A stretch of 64,000 nucleotides of DNA from Rhodopirellula halodulae (GTDB lineage: Bacteria > Planctomycetota > Planctomycetia > Pirellulales > Pirellulaceae). The position numbers were made by a program, and so were the translations under genes. Positions 17,234 through 28,173 of the stretch are shown one piece after another. The first letter of the stretch is position 1. Each line of letters begins with the position of its first letter. The stretch lies in assembly GCF_020966775.1 (NCBI RefSeq), contig NZ_JAJKFV010000029.1:1685146-1749145 (forward strand). The letters run 5' to 3'. A model generated the notes under the pieces. It was not told the DNA's origin. It did not search any database and saw nothing but the letters and a program-made list of their open reading frames with translations.

Positions 17234-18409
17234 ATGCTTCTGCTGATCTATCTCGTCGCCGCCATCGGCTTTTCGTTTTATTGCAGTGTGGCGGAAGCGG
17301 TGTTGCTTTCCATCACGCCATCGTTCATCGCCACGTTGGAAAAGACCAAACCCGTTGCTGCCCAGCGGTTGGCCCGGTTGAAGGCAAACATCGACCGGCC
17401 ATTAGCGGCAATTTTGAGTTTGAACACCGTCGCTCACACGATCGGTGCGGCGGGCGTGGGTGCCGAGGCGGCTCGGTTGTATGGCAATCAAGCCGTCGGG
17501 ATCGCCAGTGCGGTGATGACGTTGCTGGTTCTGGTTTTCAGCGAGATCATTCCCAAAACCATCGGCGCGTTGTACTGGCGTGCGTTGGGACCGGCGATCG
17601 CTTCGTCGGTTCGCTATCTGATTTTTTTGATGTACCCGCTGGTTTGGATGAGCGAGTTGCTGACCAAGTTGCTTTCGGGAGGCAAGAGCCATCACACACT
17701 GACACGCGATGAATTGTCTGCGATGGCTGAGATTGGGGCGCAGCAGGGTGTGCTGGACGATCACGAGTCTCGCGTGTTCCAGTCTTTGATGCGTCTACCA
17801 GACCTGACGGCCCAAGACATCATGACGCCTCGAGTGGTCATCATTGCTTATCCCGAGACGATGACCATTGGCGAGCTGCTGCATAAAACGATGCCCGATC
17901 CATCGGATGAAACCAATACCGAACAAAGTCCAGGCAGAGTCGAGGACGTCGTTGATCTGCCTGTTTCTCGGATTCCGATCTACGACCAACAGCTCGATCG
18001 GATCACCGGGTTTGTGCTGAAGGTGGATTTGCTGCTCGCTCACACACGCGGGCAATCAGATCGTGCTCTAAAAGAGTTTTCTCGGCCGATCGCAATCGTT
18101 CGGCACAATCGTCCGCTGCCCAAATTGTTGGAAATTTTGCTCGAGGGACGTCACCATCTTGCGATGGTCAGTGACGACTATGGCAGCATCGTGGGGCTGG
18201 TCACGCTGGAGGATTTAGTCGAGACGCTGTTGGGGCTTGAGATCGTTGACGAATCCGACACGCAAGTGGATCTTCAGCAGTACGCTCGCAAGCGTTGGGA
18301 AGAACGTGCCGCCAAGATCGGCATTCAACCCTTGGACGGACCGCCCTCCAGTTCATCCGAAACGAATCACGAGGAAGGCAAGTCCAACGAGACGGATTCC
18401 GCCCACTGA
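17234..18409 (+). CDS. CNNM/CorC-type membrane protein with CBS pair
   Basis: A 391-residue protein with an N-terminal CNNM (DUF21) transmembrane region of three to four helices (about residues 1-150), followed by a linker with the family motif DELSAMAEIGAQQGVLDDHE. A CBS-domain pair follows (about residues 195-335, including DIMTPRV and DDYGSIVGLVTLEDL). Relatives are implicated in magnesium/cobalt efflux or resistance, with the CBS pair as nucleotide sensor. The C-terminal acidic transporter-associated domain of many family members is absent; a short charged tail replaces it. The 3' end overlaps folC by 43 bp on the opposite strand. Confidence 0.85.
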   Translation: MLLLIYLVAAIGFSFYCSVAEAVLLSITPSFIATLEKTKPVAAQRLARLKANIDRPLAAILSLNTVAHTIGAAGVGAEAARLYGNQAVGIASAVMTLLVLVFSEIIPKTIGALYWRALGPAIASSVRYLIFLMYPLVWMSELLTKLLSGGKSHHTLTRDELSAMAEIGAQQGVLDDHESRVFQSLMRLPDLTAQDIMTPRVVIIAYPETMTIGELLHKTMPDPSDETNTEQSPGRVEDVVDLPVSRIPIYDQQLDRITGFVLKVDLLLAHTRGQSDRALKEFSRPIAIVRHNRPLPKLLEILLEGRHHLAMVSDDYGSIVGLVTLEDLVETLLGLEIVDESDTQVDLQQYARKRWEERAAKIGIQPLDGPPSSSSETNHEEGKSNETDSAH

Positions 18410-19989
18410 TCGGCTTGTTCTACCAGCCACGGGCGTAGTTCGGCCGCTAAAAAGAACGATCCGCAGATCACCAGCACCTCGTCGGAACTCAGACCATCAA
18501 TCGCGGTCGCGCAGGCTTGCAATGGACGTTCGATCACGCGAATGGCATCGGCGGATAGACCCGACTCCAACGCGAATGTTTGCAGTTGGTCCACCGGGAC
18601 ATAGCGTGGATTGCCTTCGTATCGAGTCAGGATCCAACGGTCGAAGTGAGGCTGCATCCGCTCCAGCATCGCCGGCACGTTTTTGTCGGCACTGGTGCCA
18701 AACAGACAATGCAGTTTTCGACCCTGCATTCTGTCGTGCAGGACGTTTAGCATCGCGTCGATGGAATCCGCATTGTGAGCCGTGTCCAACAGCAAAACTC
18801 GATTGCCTGGTAGATCAAAGCGTTCCAAACGAGCTTGCATCTGCAATGACGCGAGGCATTCGTGAATGCGGTCTTCCGGTCTCAACTTTTCACGGATGCT
18901 AGGAATGGAATCAACCAACGCTAGCGCTATCGCCGCGTTGTGGACTTGGTGTTTGCCTTCCAGCTTGAGCTGAATGTCGGTTTGTTCCGGCATCCATTCA
19001 CCGAGCCCGCGAATGCGGAATTGGCTGCCCCATGTTGGTTGGGCGATGCAGGTCGATGTGCCTGCATCGGTGACCTCGTTTGATTTGGCAAGGATCTGAA
19101 TGTCGTCGCCGAGGTGCCGAATGGGGACGTCCACGTTTTTTGCGATCTGCACGATGACATCGCGGACGGTGCCATGGGGGACACCGTTGATCGCCGGCGT
19201 ATGCGGTTTCAAAATGCCAGCCTTTTCTGCCGCGATCAGTTCGGGTGTGTTGCCCAGCACATGTTGGTGGTCCAAACCGATAGTGGTGATCGCCGTCGCG
19301 TGGCTTTGAAAAACGTTGGTGCTGTCCAACCTTCCTCCCAGTCCGGTTTCCAAAACCCACACGTCGCAATGATGGCGATGGAAGTGTTCGATTGCCATCG
19401 CCGTGGTGAGTTCGAAAAACGAAGGTCCACCGATGGGAGCGTCGGTCATTGCCTGGACGATTGGCCGCATGGAATCGATCAATGCGACCATCTCCGCAGG
19501 AGTCGCCATTTGGCCATCGACTCGGAATCGTTCCTCCAGGTGAACCAGGTGCGGCGACGTGTACAGGCCGACTCGATAACCGGCAGCACGGAGCAGAGCC
19601 GCGACCATGGTGGCCGCGCTGCCTTTTCCTTTGGTGCCCGCCAAGTGAATGATTCGAACGGAATCATTGATCGGATTGATTGGTGGCGTGGAGGCTGAGC
19701 CGGCGCTGTTTGATTCGGGGCTAGTCGGGGGGGCGGTGAGGGACTGATCGGTCGCAGGCGGATCACCGGCTGAATCAGACAACTGGACCAAATGCTGGCC
19801 ATGCCCCAGTCGCTCCATGAGGTCTCGCATTCGATCCAAAGTGAATCGGTATCGCGAACCGGAGCTGGCGAGTTTTTCGTAGTCAATTCGGTTGACCAAC
19901 CAGCTGATCGCTGATTGATAGGCGTCATGGTCTCGCGAGATCACGTTGGATCTGCTTTCGATCGTTGAATCATCGAGTTGGGGGTGCAA
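18367..19989 (-). CDS. folC: Folylpolyglutamate synthase / dihydrofolate synthase
   Basis: A 540-residue Mur-ligase-family enzyme expected to add glutamate to dihydropteroate and tetrahydrofolate. The ATP-binding loop is GTKGKGSAATMVAALLRA (near residue 119), followed by YTSPHLVHLEERFRVDG, both typical of FolC. The C-terminal ligase domain contains LLDTAHNADSID. It is about 100 residues longer than most FolC proteins, mainly through an N-terminal region with a Ser/Pro/Asn-rich stretch (about residues 75-110). Divergent from the ABC transporter operon. Confidence 0.9.
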   Translation of the reverse strand: MHPQLDDSTIESRSNVISRDHDAYQSAISWLVNRIDYEKLASSGSRYRFTLDRMRDLMERLGHGQHLVQLSDSAGDPPATDQSLTAPPTSPESNSAGSASTPPINPINDSVRIIHLAGTKGKGSAATMVAALLRAAGYRVGLYTSPHLVHLEERFRVDGQMATPAEMVALIDSMRPIVQAMTDAPIGGPSFFELTTAMAIEHFHRHHCDVWVLETGLGGRLDSTNVFQSHATAITTIGLDHQHVLGNTPELIAAEKAGILKPHTPAINGVPHGTVRDVIVQIAKNVDVPIRHLGDDIQILAKSNEVTDAGTSTCIAQPTWGSQFRIRGLGEWMPEQTDIQLKLEGKHQVHNAAIALALVDSIPSIREKLRPEDRIHECLASLQMQARLERFDLPGNRVLLLDTAHNADSIDAMLNVLHDRMQGRKLHCLFGTSADKNVPAMLERMQPHFDRWILTRYEGNPRYVPVDQLQTFALESGLSADAIRVIERPLQACATAIDGLSSDEVLVICGSFFLAAELRPWLVEQADQWAESVSLDLPSS

Positions 19990-20204
19990 ATGTCAGCGAC
20001 GCCGGAAAGCGATCGACCCGCACGGCATCGAGCGAGCGGGAATCGCACTGCCGCAGTGATAAAAATAGAAACCATGGCTGACAACCCCGAACCGTCCGTG
20101 TCGATGCCTCGTAGCGTAGGGGACTTCTCGGTAGGCTCCCTGAATATCGAGCCTGTTTTCATCCAATTTATTCGCTTTTCTCTCTGAGTCGGGATCCTTC
20201 ATCC

Positions 20205-21209
20205 GTGAGTAATGAACCCAACGCGGCCGTGGCTGACGCGCCGCAAACCGCGACACCGGATTCTGCCGACGCCTCCAGCTCGGTCGTCATCGAGACCCGC
20301 AACCTGAGCAAGATTTACCGTGACTTTTGGGGCCGGAAAAAGGTTCACGCTCTGAAGTCCTTGGACATCGAAGTTCGTCCGGGGGAAATCTTCGGTTTGT
20401 TGGGGCCTAACGGAAGCGGCAAATCCACCACCATCAAGTTGATCCTCGGTTTGCTGTTCCCAACCAGCGGCCGCGTTCTGGTTTTTGATCAGGACGCCAG
20501 CGAGACTCGCAAGAACGAGCGAATCGGCTACCTGCCCGAAGAATCGTACCTGTACAAGTTTTTGACGGCCGACGAGACGCTGGATTTCTATGGTCGATTG
20601 TTTGACTTGTCCGCCTCGGAACGTCGCGACCGTGTTTCTCAACTGATCGAAATGGTCGGTCTGCAAGGTGCCAAGCACCGCCAATTGAAGGAATACAGTA
20701 AGGGGATGACCCGCCGTGTGGGTCTGGCTCAGGCGTTGATCAATGACCCCGATTTGATCTTGTTGGACGAGCCAACCACCGGTTTGGACCCCATCGGTAC
20801 TCGCGAAATGAAGGATTTGATCCTCGGGCTTCGCGACCAAGGGAAAACGGTTTTGTTGTGCAGCCACCAACTCGCCGACGTTCAAGACGTTTGCGACCGA
20901 GTTGCGATTCTGCACCAAGGCGAACTGAAAGAACTTGGACGCGTCAGCGATTTGCTGAAGGTTCAAGACGTGACCGAAGTTCACGCGTCGGGATTGTCCG
21001 ATGCGGCGAAGTCTGAAATCGCGGAAGTCATCGCTCGTCACGGCGGAACCGTTCAGTCGATCGACAACCCCACCGCCACGATGGAAGATTTGTTCCTCAA
21101 CATTGTTCGTGAAAGCGAAGCTCGTCCCGGTGCTCGTCGCGTGTCTCAATCCCCCGAAGCGGCTTCCGCCAATGATGGCAGCAGCGACAGCGACGGAGGA
21201 CAGGCATGA
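20205..21209 (+). CDS. ABC transporter ATP-binding protein (ABC-2 type)
   Basis: A 334-residue ATPase with a GTG start. Walker A is GPNGSGKST (near residue 67), the signature region is [13 protein letters not shown] (YSKGM in place of LSGGQ) and Walker B is [12 protein letters not shown]. The C-terminal extension after the NBD is typical of ATPases paired with ABC-2 permeases. It overlaps the permease gene by ATGA at 21206 and forms a three-gene operon with it and the following membrane-anchored protein. Direction is most likely export; substrate unknown. Confidence 0.92.
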   Translation: MSNEPNAAVADAPQTATPDSADASSSVVIETRNLSKIYRDFWGRKKVHALKSLDIEVRPGEIFGLLGPNGSGKSTTIKLILGLLFPTSGRVLVFDQDASETRKNERIGYLPEESYLYKFLTADETLDFYGRLFDLSASERRDRVSQLIEMVGLQGAKHRQLKEYSKGMTRRVGLAQALINDPDLILLDEPTTGLDPIGTREMKDLILGLRDQGKTVLLCSHQLADVQDVCDRVAILHQGELKELGRVSDLLKVQDVTEVHASGLSDAAKSEIAEVIARHGGTVQSIDNPTATMEDLFLNIVRESEARPGARRVSQSPEAASANDGSSDSDGGQA

Positions 21210-23095
21210 ACCTGCAACCGGAGGATTTCTGGTCGTACTCACAATGGTTTTTGAGAGACGGGGCGTTCCTGGAAAGCGCCGCTTTAAAAGGCATTGTGCT
21301 GTTCGTCCTGGCGGTGGTCCTTGGGCTGATCGCCGGTTACGTGATCTCGTCATCTCGCTACGGATCCGGCGAAGGTTTCTTCGCGGTGGCCCGTGCCGTT
21401 CGTGATTTCTTCAAGTTCGATCTGCCGGGTACGAGCATTCGTCGCATTCTTGCGCTGGCTCGCCTGTCGTTCAAAGAAGCCTTGCGTCGCAAGGTGCTCT
21501 ACATCGTTGGTTTGTTTGTCGTCTTGCTGTTGCTGGCCGGTTGGTATCTGAACCCGCAAAGTGATGACCCGGCTCGTTTGTATGTCAGCTTTGTTTTGAC
21601 GGCGACCAACTATTTGGTGTTGGCACTCGCTTTGTTCATCAGCGCGTTTTCGTTGCCCGAGGACATCAAGAACAAAACGATCTACACGATCGTCACCAAG
21701 CCCGTCCGAGCGACGGAGATCATCGCCGGTCGCATGCTTGGTTTCGTCGGTGTTGGAACGATGATCTTGGTGCCAATGGGACTTCTCAGTTACCTCTTTG
21801 TGGTTCGCGGATTGGATCACACGCACTTGGAAGTGGTGGAAGTCCGCGAACTTCCTGGCGGTGGGTACGAAGGTGAAACGGACTACGTCCAATTTCACTC
21901 GCACACGTTTCAGTTGAACGAAGACGGCGAAGGCGTGACGAACATCGTCCGTGGCCACCGTCACGTGGTTCGACGCAACGACGATGGGACGTTCTCCATC
22001 GGTCCGCCACAGGGGGCGCTGCGAGCTCGCATTCCATCCTACGGTTCGATCCGGTTCCGCGATCGTTCTGGGAACTTGCAAGAAGAGGGCATCGACGTCG
22101 GGAACGAACGTCTGGCTGGTGGTTACAGCTCCGCCGGAATTTCGCGTTTGATCGGCGTGTCCAAAGGCTCACGCAAAATTGAACACGGCTACGTCGAAGG
22201 CGGGTCATTGGGAACCGCGGAGTTCACGTTCGACAACGTGACCAAGGAACGCTATCCCGATGGCATCCCCGTCGACCTCTCGCTTCGAGCTTACCGTTCT
22301 TACAAAGGTGACATCGAAACCGGTATTCGCGGTTCGGTCACTTTGAAGCATCCCGACAAAGCAATTGAGACGAATCCGGTTGCATTCATCGTCGACGAGT
22401 ACGAAGTGGACGAAAAGGTGTTGAGCCTGGATATGGAGGGCACCGACGGCAACGAGACTCGGATGCTGAACGTTTTTGACGACTTGGTCAACGAAGACGG
22501 TCAGCTAATGGTCATCATTCGTTGCTTGGACCGTGCTCAGTACCTGGGTGTCACCAAGAGTGGCGTGTATCTGCACCCGGCGGACAATACATTCGGTTGG
22601 AACCTGACCAAGGCCTACGGTTCGATCTGGTTGCAGATGACCATGGTGATTGCCTTTGGTGTGATGTTCAGTACGTTCTTGACGGGGCCGGTCGCCATGA
22701 TCGCGACGTTCGTTTGCGTGCTGCTCGGATTTTCCGCCGAACAAGTCTTTGATACCCGGCACTACATCGACAGTGGCATCGAGCGTGGAGGTGGACCAAT
22801 TGAGTCGATGGTTCGTTTGCTACGGCAAGACGCGATGACCACTCAGTTGGACGTCGATACGGTCGCGGCAAAGGTGATCAAGACGGTGGATGCGGCAATC
22901 GTTTACGGTTTGGACGCGATTGCAACCGCTCTGCCCAACTTGCCGAAGATGGTGGAAACCGCCGAGTACGCCGCGTCCGGCTTTGATATTTTTGGTGCTT
23001 TGCTCGCGAGGCACGCTACGGCTACGTTTGGATATGTCCTGCTTGCCTTTGTCGTCAGTTATTTCATCCTGAAGTCACGAGAGATCGCAGCATGA
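21206..23095 (+). CDS. ABC-2 type transporter permease with large extracytoplasmic insert
   Basis: A 629-residue membrane protein. Hydrophobic segments occur near residues 25-45, 95-115, 125-150 and 170-195, and again near 475-510 and 605-625. Between the two groups is an insert of about 270 residues with beta-rich character that should lie outside the membrane. An ABC-2 permease of this length is unusual; the insert may bind substrate or a partner. It overlaps the ATPase gene upstream and the next gene downstream (ATGA at 23092). Confidence 0.8.
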   Translation: MNLQPEDFWSYSQWFLRDGAFLESAALKGIVLFVLAVVLGLIAGYVISSSRYGSGEGFFAVARAVRDFFKFDLPGTSIRRILALARLSFKEALRRKVLYIVGLFVVLLLLAGWYLNPQSDDPARLYVSFVLTATNYLVLALALFISAFSLPEDIKNKTIYTIVTKPVRATEIIAGRMLGFVGVGTMILVPMGLLSYLFVVRGLDHTHLEVVEVRELPGGGYEGETDYVQFHSHTFQLNEDGEGVTNIVRGHRHVVRRNDDGTFSIGPPQGALRARIPSYGSIRFRDRSGNLQEEGIDVGNERLAGGYSSAGISRLIGVSKGSRKIEHGYVEGGSLGTAEFTFDNVTKERYPDGIPVDLSLRAYRSYKGDIETGIRGSVTLKHPDKAIETNPVAFIVDEYEVDEKVLSLDMEGTDGNETRMLNVFDDLVNEDGQLMVIIRCLDRAQYLGVTKSGVYLHPADNTFGWNLTKAYGSIWLQMTMVIAFGVMFSTFLTGPVAMIATFVCVLLGFSAEQVFDTRHYIDSGIERGGGPIESMVRLLRQDAMTTQLDVDTVAAKVIKTVDAAIVYGLDAIATALPNLPKMVETAEYAASGFDIFGALLARHATATFGYVLLAFVVSYFILKSREIAA

Positions 23096-25047
23096 ATCGC
23101 ACTACTGTTCTGCGACGTAAATTGATTTACCTGATGATCCTCGTGGTCATGCTGATTCCGTTGTACCTGTTGGGCCAGCCCAGCGGCGGTGGTGGTGAAG
23201 GCGGCGGCCAATTGGCTCAGTTGCGTGGCAAGTATGACATTGCCGAGAGTGATCTCGGTGAAATCAGTCCTGCCAGCGAAACCATGAAGTTGGCATCGCT
23301 CGGTTTGCGTGGCGTCGCTGCATCGTTGCTTTGGAAAAAGTCGCACGATTACCGCGTGATGCACGAATGGGATCGTTTGAAGGCAACGCTCAACAACATT
23401 GCCCTGCTACAGCCTCACTTTGACAAGGTCTGGGAGTTCCAGGCTCACAACCTGGCGTACAACGTGTCGACTGAGTTCGACGATTATCGCCAGCGTTACG
23501 AGATGGTCCGTGAGGGCACGGAGTTCCTGACCAAGGGCGTGAACCAAAACCGCAAGGCACCTCGTTTGGTGTGGTACACGGGTTGGTTCTACGGCCAAAA
23601 GATGGGCATGTCGGATGAGAAAAAGCAGTTCCGACGCTTGTTCTCCGAAGACGAGAAGCTGCACGAAGATCTACTCAACGAAGACATCGCCGTCGACAGC
23701 CCTGAAGCTCGCGGGCCGATGAACAAACCTGATAACTGGTTGGTCGGCCGATTGTGGCTGTATCGCGGTTATGACTTGGTTGAATCCGGAGTGCAGATTC
23801 GCCGTCAAACGCCTTTGAACTTTTATGAAACGGGGCCGAAGTGGCGACTCAAGCACGCGGAGGCAATCGAAGACGAAGGCGTGCTGGATGAACGTGCCCA
23901 GAATGCTTGGCAGTTGGCTTCGGCGGATTGGAAGTCGTTCGGGAATCGTTCGGTGCCAACCACGGCGGCGTTCACGATCAAGCTTGGGCAACTCGATGAG
24001 CTGATTCGCCAACGCGAGGACAAAATTGAAAAGCTGAGAGAAGTGACTGGCGATGCCTACGTGGAAGCGGAAGCAAAGGCGATCGAAAAGTTGGATCCTG
24101 TTCAGCGCGATGCCTTGTCGACTCCACGCGAGGAACGATCCAAATCGCAGCAATCGATCGCTGAGAAGGCTCGTCAGTTCATCAGCGTCGACTATGACGC
24201 CGTGGCCCGTGCCGCAGACCCATCCAAGCAACTCGAAGCCCTGCAGTTGGTTGAGGATGTCAAAGATTTGGATGAGCGGATCTTGAAAACCGAAGGGTAT
24301 CGAAAACAGATCAACTATCCCTACTGGGACACGTTGGCGATGGCGGAGCAAGAAGAACGAACGGTTCGAGCTCGTCGTTTGATCTACGAAGCCGAAAAAG
24401 CGAATGCAGACGCGGAGCTCGAAAAAGCGATTTCGTTGTACGAAGAGGCGTTCGAAGTTTGGGCGGAAATTTTTGACGACTATCCGATCCTGGTGATTGA
24501 TGACACCGCCGAAGACCTTTACGACTCGTTGCGTCGCTACCGCATCGCGATCGATTCGGATGAGATTCCAGACGACTTCCCATTGAAGACGTTCATCGAG
24601 TTGATGGGTGAGTATGGGCAAGTTGATCAGGACATGTACGAACAGGTCCGTCAAACTCAGAAAGAGTTGGCTGCTCAGCGTCAAGTTGAACTGGAAGAGG
24701 AAGAACGACGACTTGAGGAAGCGGCTGCGAAAGAAGCTGCGGAAGCCGAGAATTCCGAAGCCGATTCGGAAATGAAAGCTGACGAAGCCGACAAAACCGA
24801 GGCGGCCGATGAATCAGAGGCTGATGAACCTGAGTCTGCCGAATCGTCGTCGGAGGAGGAGGTCGCCGAGATGAAGGAGGAAGCCGAGACTTCCGAAGAG
24901 CAAACCGATGGTGAGCCGGCGAAGGAAGACGAATCGACTTCTGATGGCTCGGACGAGCCGAAGCCTGAGCCTCAACCTGAGCCGGGGCAACCGGAGGTGG
25001 ATTCTCCCGGGGACGCTGCAGTGGAATCGGACGAATCGGGAAGCTGA
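23092..25047 (+). CDS. Membrane-anchored helical protein with acidic tail, ABC operon partner
   Basis: A 651-residue protein with a single N-terminal anchor (LIYLMILVVMLIPLYLL, residues 9-25), a glycine-rich hinge, and a long helical body with TPR-like stretches (for example ELEKAISLYEEAFEVWAEIF). The last 130 or so residues are a low-complexity Glu/Ala/Ser/Pro tail (about residues 520-651). No enzymatic motif is seen. Overlap with the permease gene suggests it is part of the same exporter, perhaps as a periplasmic adaptor. The family is not recognised. Confidence 0.75.
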   Translation: MNRTTVLRRKLIYLMILVVMLIPLYLLGQPSGGGGEGGGQLAQLRGKYDIAESDLGEISPASETMKLASLGLRGVAASLLWKKSHDYRVMHEWDRLKATLNNIALLQPHFDKVWEFQAHNLAYNVSTEFDDYRQRYEMVREGTEFLTKGVNQNRKAPRLVWYTGWFYGQKMGMSDEKKQFRRLFSEDEKLHEDLLNEDIAVDSPEARGPMNKPDNWLVGRLWLYRGYDLVESGVQIRRQTPLNFYETGPKWRLKHAEAIEDEGVLDERAQNAWQLASADWKSFGNRSVPTTAAFTIKLGQLDELIRQREDKIEKLREVTGDAYVEAEAKAIEKLDPVQRDALSTPREERSKSQQSIAEKARQFISVDYDAVARAADPSKQLEALQLVEDVKDLDERILKTEGYRKQINYPYWDTLAMAEQEERTVRARRLIYEAEKANADAELEKAISLYEEAFEVWAEIFDDYPILVIDDTAEDLYDSLRRYRIAIDSDEIPDDFPLKTFIELMGEYGQVDQDMYEQVRQTQKELAAQRQVELEEEERRLEEAAAKEAAEAENSEADSEMKADEADKTEAADESEADEPESAESSSEEEVAEMKEEAETSEEQTDGEPAKEDESTSDGSDEPKPEPQPEPGQPEVDSPGDAAVESDESGS

Positions 25048-25234
25048 TCTCTTCCATCTTTTGAAGATCATTTGCGTGAGCCCGCGGTGCTGATTGAGTG
25101 CCGTGGGCTTCGCTTGTTACTGGTCTGTGATGGACAGAAGCTTCTATGTCGGTGGATCGCAAATCTAGCTAAACTGCGGGCCTGCTTGCCGATTTTGGCA
25201 GACCAACGTCTCAGCCCTTCGCTCGCCAGTTGCC

Positions 25235-27004
25235 ATGATCGACCTTCTGAAACCCCTGCCTTTGGGCCTGGCAGATGCCACCACCGTTGCGGCGGAGGTG
25301 CATTCCCAGGCGGGAGCTTCTGACTTGGTGCACATCGCAACGACGCTGGGGTTGTTGTTGATGGCCAGTCTGCTTGCGGGATTGGCGAGTGAGTTTTTGC
25401 GGCTCCCAAAAGTCACGGCCTACCTGCTGGCGGGATTGTTTCTCGGCCCGAGTTTTGGGGATGTGATTCCTCATGAGCACCATGCGGTGCTGGAACCGCT
25501 GACAAAGCTGGCAATGGCTTTGGTGCTGTTTTATCTCGGGACTTTGTTTCCGTTTGATCAGATTCGCCGGATCTCACGACGAGCGATTCCGCTGTCCGTG
25601 GGCGAGCTGACCTTCACTGTGATCTTGGTCACGGTCGGGACGTTCGTGTTGGGGATGACTGCCGCGCAAGCCGCATTGCTCGGAACATTGGCGATCGCGA
25701 CGGCTCCCGCGACCACCATGTTCGTGCTTCGCGAAACGAATGCCGAAGGCCCGGTGACCAGTTTGACGGGCACTCTGGTCACGCTAAACAACCTGATTGC
25801 GGTGGTCGCGTTCGAATTGGTTTGGTTGGGCATCGAGGTTGCCGGAGGCGACGCGTCGGGATCGATGAGCGAAACCGTTCTGTTGCTGGTTCGCTCGCTC
25901 GGCGGTGCGTTTCTGTTGGGGCTGATCGGTGGTTTGGTGATCAGCTACGCGTGCGAGATTATGCACACGCGGCGATGGTTGGTGTTGCTTGTGGGCGCGT
26001 CGGCGCTGATGTTGGGGCTTAGCGAGACATGGGAACTGCCCTACATGCTGGTGTTTTTGGTGGTGGGGGTGGTGGTTGTCAATTCGTCGAGCGGAACTCA
26101 GAAGATCACGGCCCAACTCGATTCCATCGGCGGATTGCTGACGGTCGTATTCTTTTCGGTCCACGGTAGCGAATTGGATTTGAATTTGTTGTGGAACGTG
26201 GGGCTGATCGGCGCGGGATATGTGGTCCTGCGAAGCCTCGGAAAGGTGGCCGGGATCTGGTTCATGGCGTCGCGGACGGGGGCGCCCGTTGAGGTTCGCA
26301 CCTGGCTCGGTCCCGCAATGCTGGCTCAGGCGGGAGTCGCGATTTCACTGGCGGCCACCGCACATTCGCGAAATCCGACGATGGTGGGTGAGGTGCAAAC
26401 GATCATATTGGGGACCGTGGTGATCTTTGAAATCTTTGGTCCACTGCTGACGCGAGCGGCGGTTTTGCGTAGCGGTGAAATGCCGATCGCCAATTCGATT
26501 CACCATACATTTGGCACACCTCTAGGAGCATTGCGAAACGTTTTCACTCGGTTGGCCGGTTCGGCGGGACTTTTGAGTAAGAAGCAAGCGTTGTCGGAAC
26601 GGATGCGAGTGGAGCAAGTCATGCGACGAAGCACGGAAGGCATTGCTGAAAGCGCGGACTTCAACGAAGTGGTGCACTATGTCGAGCACTCGCACGACAA
26701 CACTTTCCCGGTGTTAGACGAAGACCGTTGCGTGGTGGGGTTAATTCGATTCGATTTGCTCAACCAAGCTTTCTTTGATCCGCATTCGGATCATTTGGTT
26801 CGCGCTGGTGATTTGGCAACGCCGCCCGAGGTGTTACTGCATCCGGCGCAACCGGTTCGAGACGCCGTTGAGTTGTTCCGTCACACCACGGACGACTGCG
26901 TTCCCGTGGTCACCGATGAGGCACCGCATCGTTTGGTGGCGACGGTTCGCCGAAGTGATCTGACGTCGTTGTTGATTCGCGATCGCAAAGCCGGTTTGTC
27001 GTGA
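25235..27004 (+). CDS. CPA2-type cation:proton antiporter with C-terminal CBS pair
   Basis: A 589-residue protein. The first 400 residues form about 12 transmembrane segments in the pattern of KefB/NhaS3-type Na+(K+)/H+ antiporters, with LPKVTAYLLAGLFLGPSFGD early on and GVAISLAAT near residue 365. A soluble C-terminus (about residues 455-585) forms a CBS-domain pair (VEQVMRRSTEGI, FPVLDEDRCVVGLI, DCVPVVTDEAPHRLVATVRR). CBS pairs commonly sense adenine nucleotides, so activity may follow energy state. The stop overlaps the GTG start of queG. Confidence 0.85.
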   Translation: MIDLLKPLPLGLADATTVAAEVHSQAGASDLVHIATTLGLLLMASLLAGLASEFLRLPKVTAYLLAGLFLGPSFGDVIPHEHHAVLEPLTKLAMALVLFYLGTLFPFDQIRRISRRAIPLSVGELTFTVILVTVGTFVLGMTAAQAALLGTLAIATAPATTMFVLRETNAEGPVTSLTGTLVTLNNLIAVVAFELVWLGIEVAGGDASGSMSETVLLLVRSLGGAFLLGLIGGLVISYACEIMHTRRWLVLLVGASALMLGLSETWELPYMLVFLVVGVVVVNSSSGTQKITAQLDSIGGLLTVVFFSVHGSELDLNLLWNVGLIGAGYVVLRSLGKVAGIWFMASRTGAPVEVRTWLGPAMLAQAGVAISLAATAHSRNPTMVGEVQTIILGTVVIFEIFGPLLTRAAVLRSGEMPIANSIHHTFGTPLGALRNVFTRLAGSAGLLSKKQALSERMRVEQVMRRSTEGIAESADFNEVVHYVEHSHDNTFPVLDEDRCVVGLIRFDLLNQAFFDPHSDHLVRAGDLATPPEVLLHPAQPVRDAVELFRHTTDDCVPVVTDEAPHRLVATVRRSDLTSLLIRDRKAGLS

Positions 27005-28173
27005 ACGAAATGATCGAGCAGATTCGCCAAACTGCTCTGTCAGAAGGCTTCGCCGCGATGGGAATCGCTCCCGCGGTTACCAGTGCAGGCTTTCATCAGT
27101 TGGTCGACTGGATCGAATCCGGCTACGCGGGAACGATGGATTACATCGACCGTCGACGCGAAGCGTACCGTCACCCTTCGGGCGTGTTGCCGGGGGCTAA
27201 GTCGATCATTGTTTTGGCGATGAATTATGACTCCGCCGATCCAAAAGCACTTACCGAATTGCGGTCCGATCGTCGTAACGATCCATCGCATACTTCGTAC
27301 GGCCGAGTGGCTCGCTACACCTGGTCGGGTGAAGACTACCACGACGTCATTCATCCCAAACTGAAACGTATCATTCGCGAGATCCGTGCGAGCATCCCTG
27401 GTGCAAACGCCAGAGGAATCGTGGACACGGCGCCGTTGATGGAGCGCGAGGTCGCGGTCTTGGCGGGACTTGGCTGGCGCGGAAAGAACACGTTGTTGCT
27501 GAACAAGCAGCTCGGAAGCTATTTCTTTTTGTCCTGCATCTTGGTGGACGTTGTGCTGCCTACCGATCAGCCGCACGAGGGACATCACTGCGGCACGTGC
27601 ACGGCGTGCTTGGATGCTTGTCCAACCGATGCTTTTCCTGAGCCCGGTGTGATGGATGCACGGCGATGCATCAGCTATCTCACCATCGAGCAATCGGAAT
27701 TGCCGGAGGAAAGTCTGCGTTCGGGAATTGGTGATTGGCTGTTTGGGTGTGACATTTGCCAAGAGGTGTGCCCTTGGAACCGACGCCCGGCGAAGCGTTC
27801 GCAAGAAATGACCGGATTGAGACAGCATCGCCGTGAGGGTTGGGGAAAGCAATCATCTGACGGTTGGTTCGAGCTGGAATCGCTTTTCTTGATGGATGAC
27901 GACGAGTTTCGCCATCGTTTTCGAAAAACGCCGTTTTGGCGTTCACGGCGTCGAGGAATGTTGCGTAACGCAATCATCGTGATGGGGAATCAGCCTCGTC
28001 CGGAACACTTGGGACGTCTGTTCGGCGTCTTGGATGAGGACGACCCGATTCTTCGTGCTGCGGCCGTTTGGGCCATCCTTCAGCATGAGGATGAAGCGGC
28101 CAAGGAACGATTGGTCTCATACCGCCATCGAGAGACCGATCCGCTTGTCGTCGCTGAATTCGAGAAAAAGTAG
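27001..28173 (+). CDS. queG: Epoxyqueuosine reductase
   Basis: A 390-residue enzyme with a GTG start, expected to reduce epoxyqueuosine to queuosine in tRNA using cobalamin and two 4Fe-4S clusters. The cluster motifs are CGTCTACLDACPT and CDICQEVCPWN. The N-terminal half has family segments such as VDTAPLMEREVAVLAGLGW and GWRGKNTLLLNKQLGSYFFL. The C-terminal part has HEAT-like repeats, as in full-length QueG. It overlaps the antiporter gene by four bases. Confidence 0.93.
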   Translation: MNEMIEQIRQTALSEGFAAMGIAPAVTSAGFHQLVDWIESGYAGTMDYIDRRREAYRHPSGVLPGAKSIIVLAMNYDSADPKALTELRSDRRNDPSHTSYGRVARYTWSGEDYHDVIHPKLKRIIREIRASIPGANARGIVDTAPLMEREVAVLAGLGWRGKNTLLLNKQLGSYFFLSCILVDVVLPTDQPHEGHHCGTCTACLDACPTDAFPEPGVMDARRCISYLTIEQSELPEESLRSGIGDWLFGCDICQEVCPWNRRPAKRSQEMTGLRQHRREGWGKQSSDGWFELESLFLMDDDEFRHRFRKTPFWRSRRRGMLRNAIIVMGNQPRPEHLGRLFGVLDEDDPILRAAAVWAILQHEDEAAKERLVSYRHRETDPLVVAEFEKK

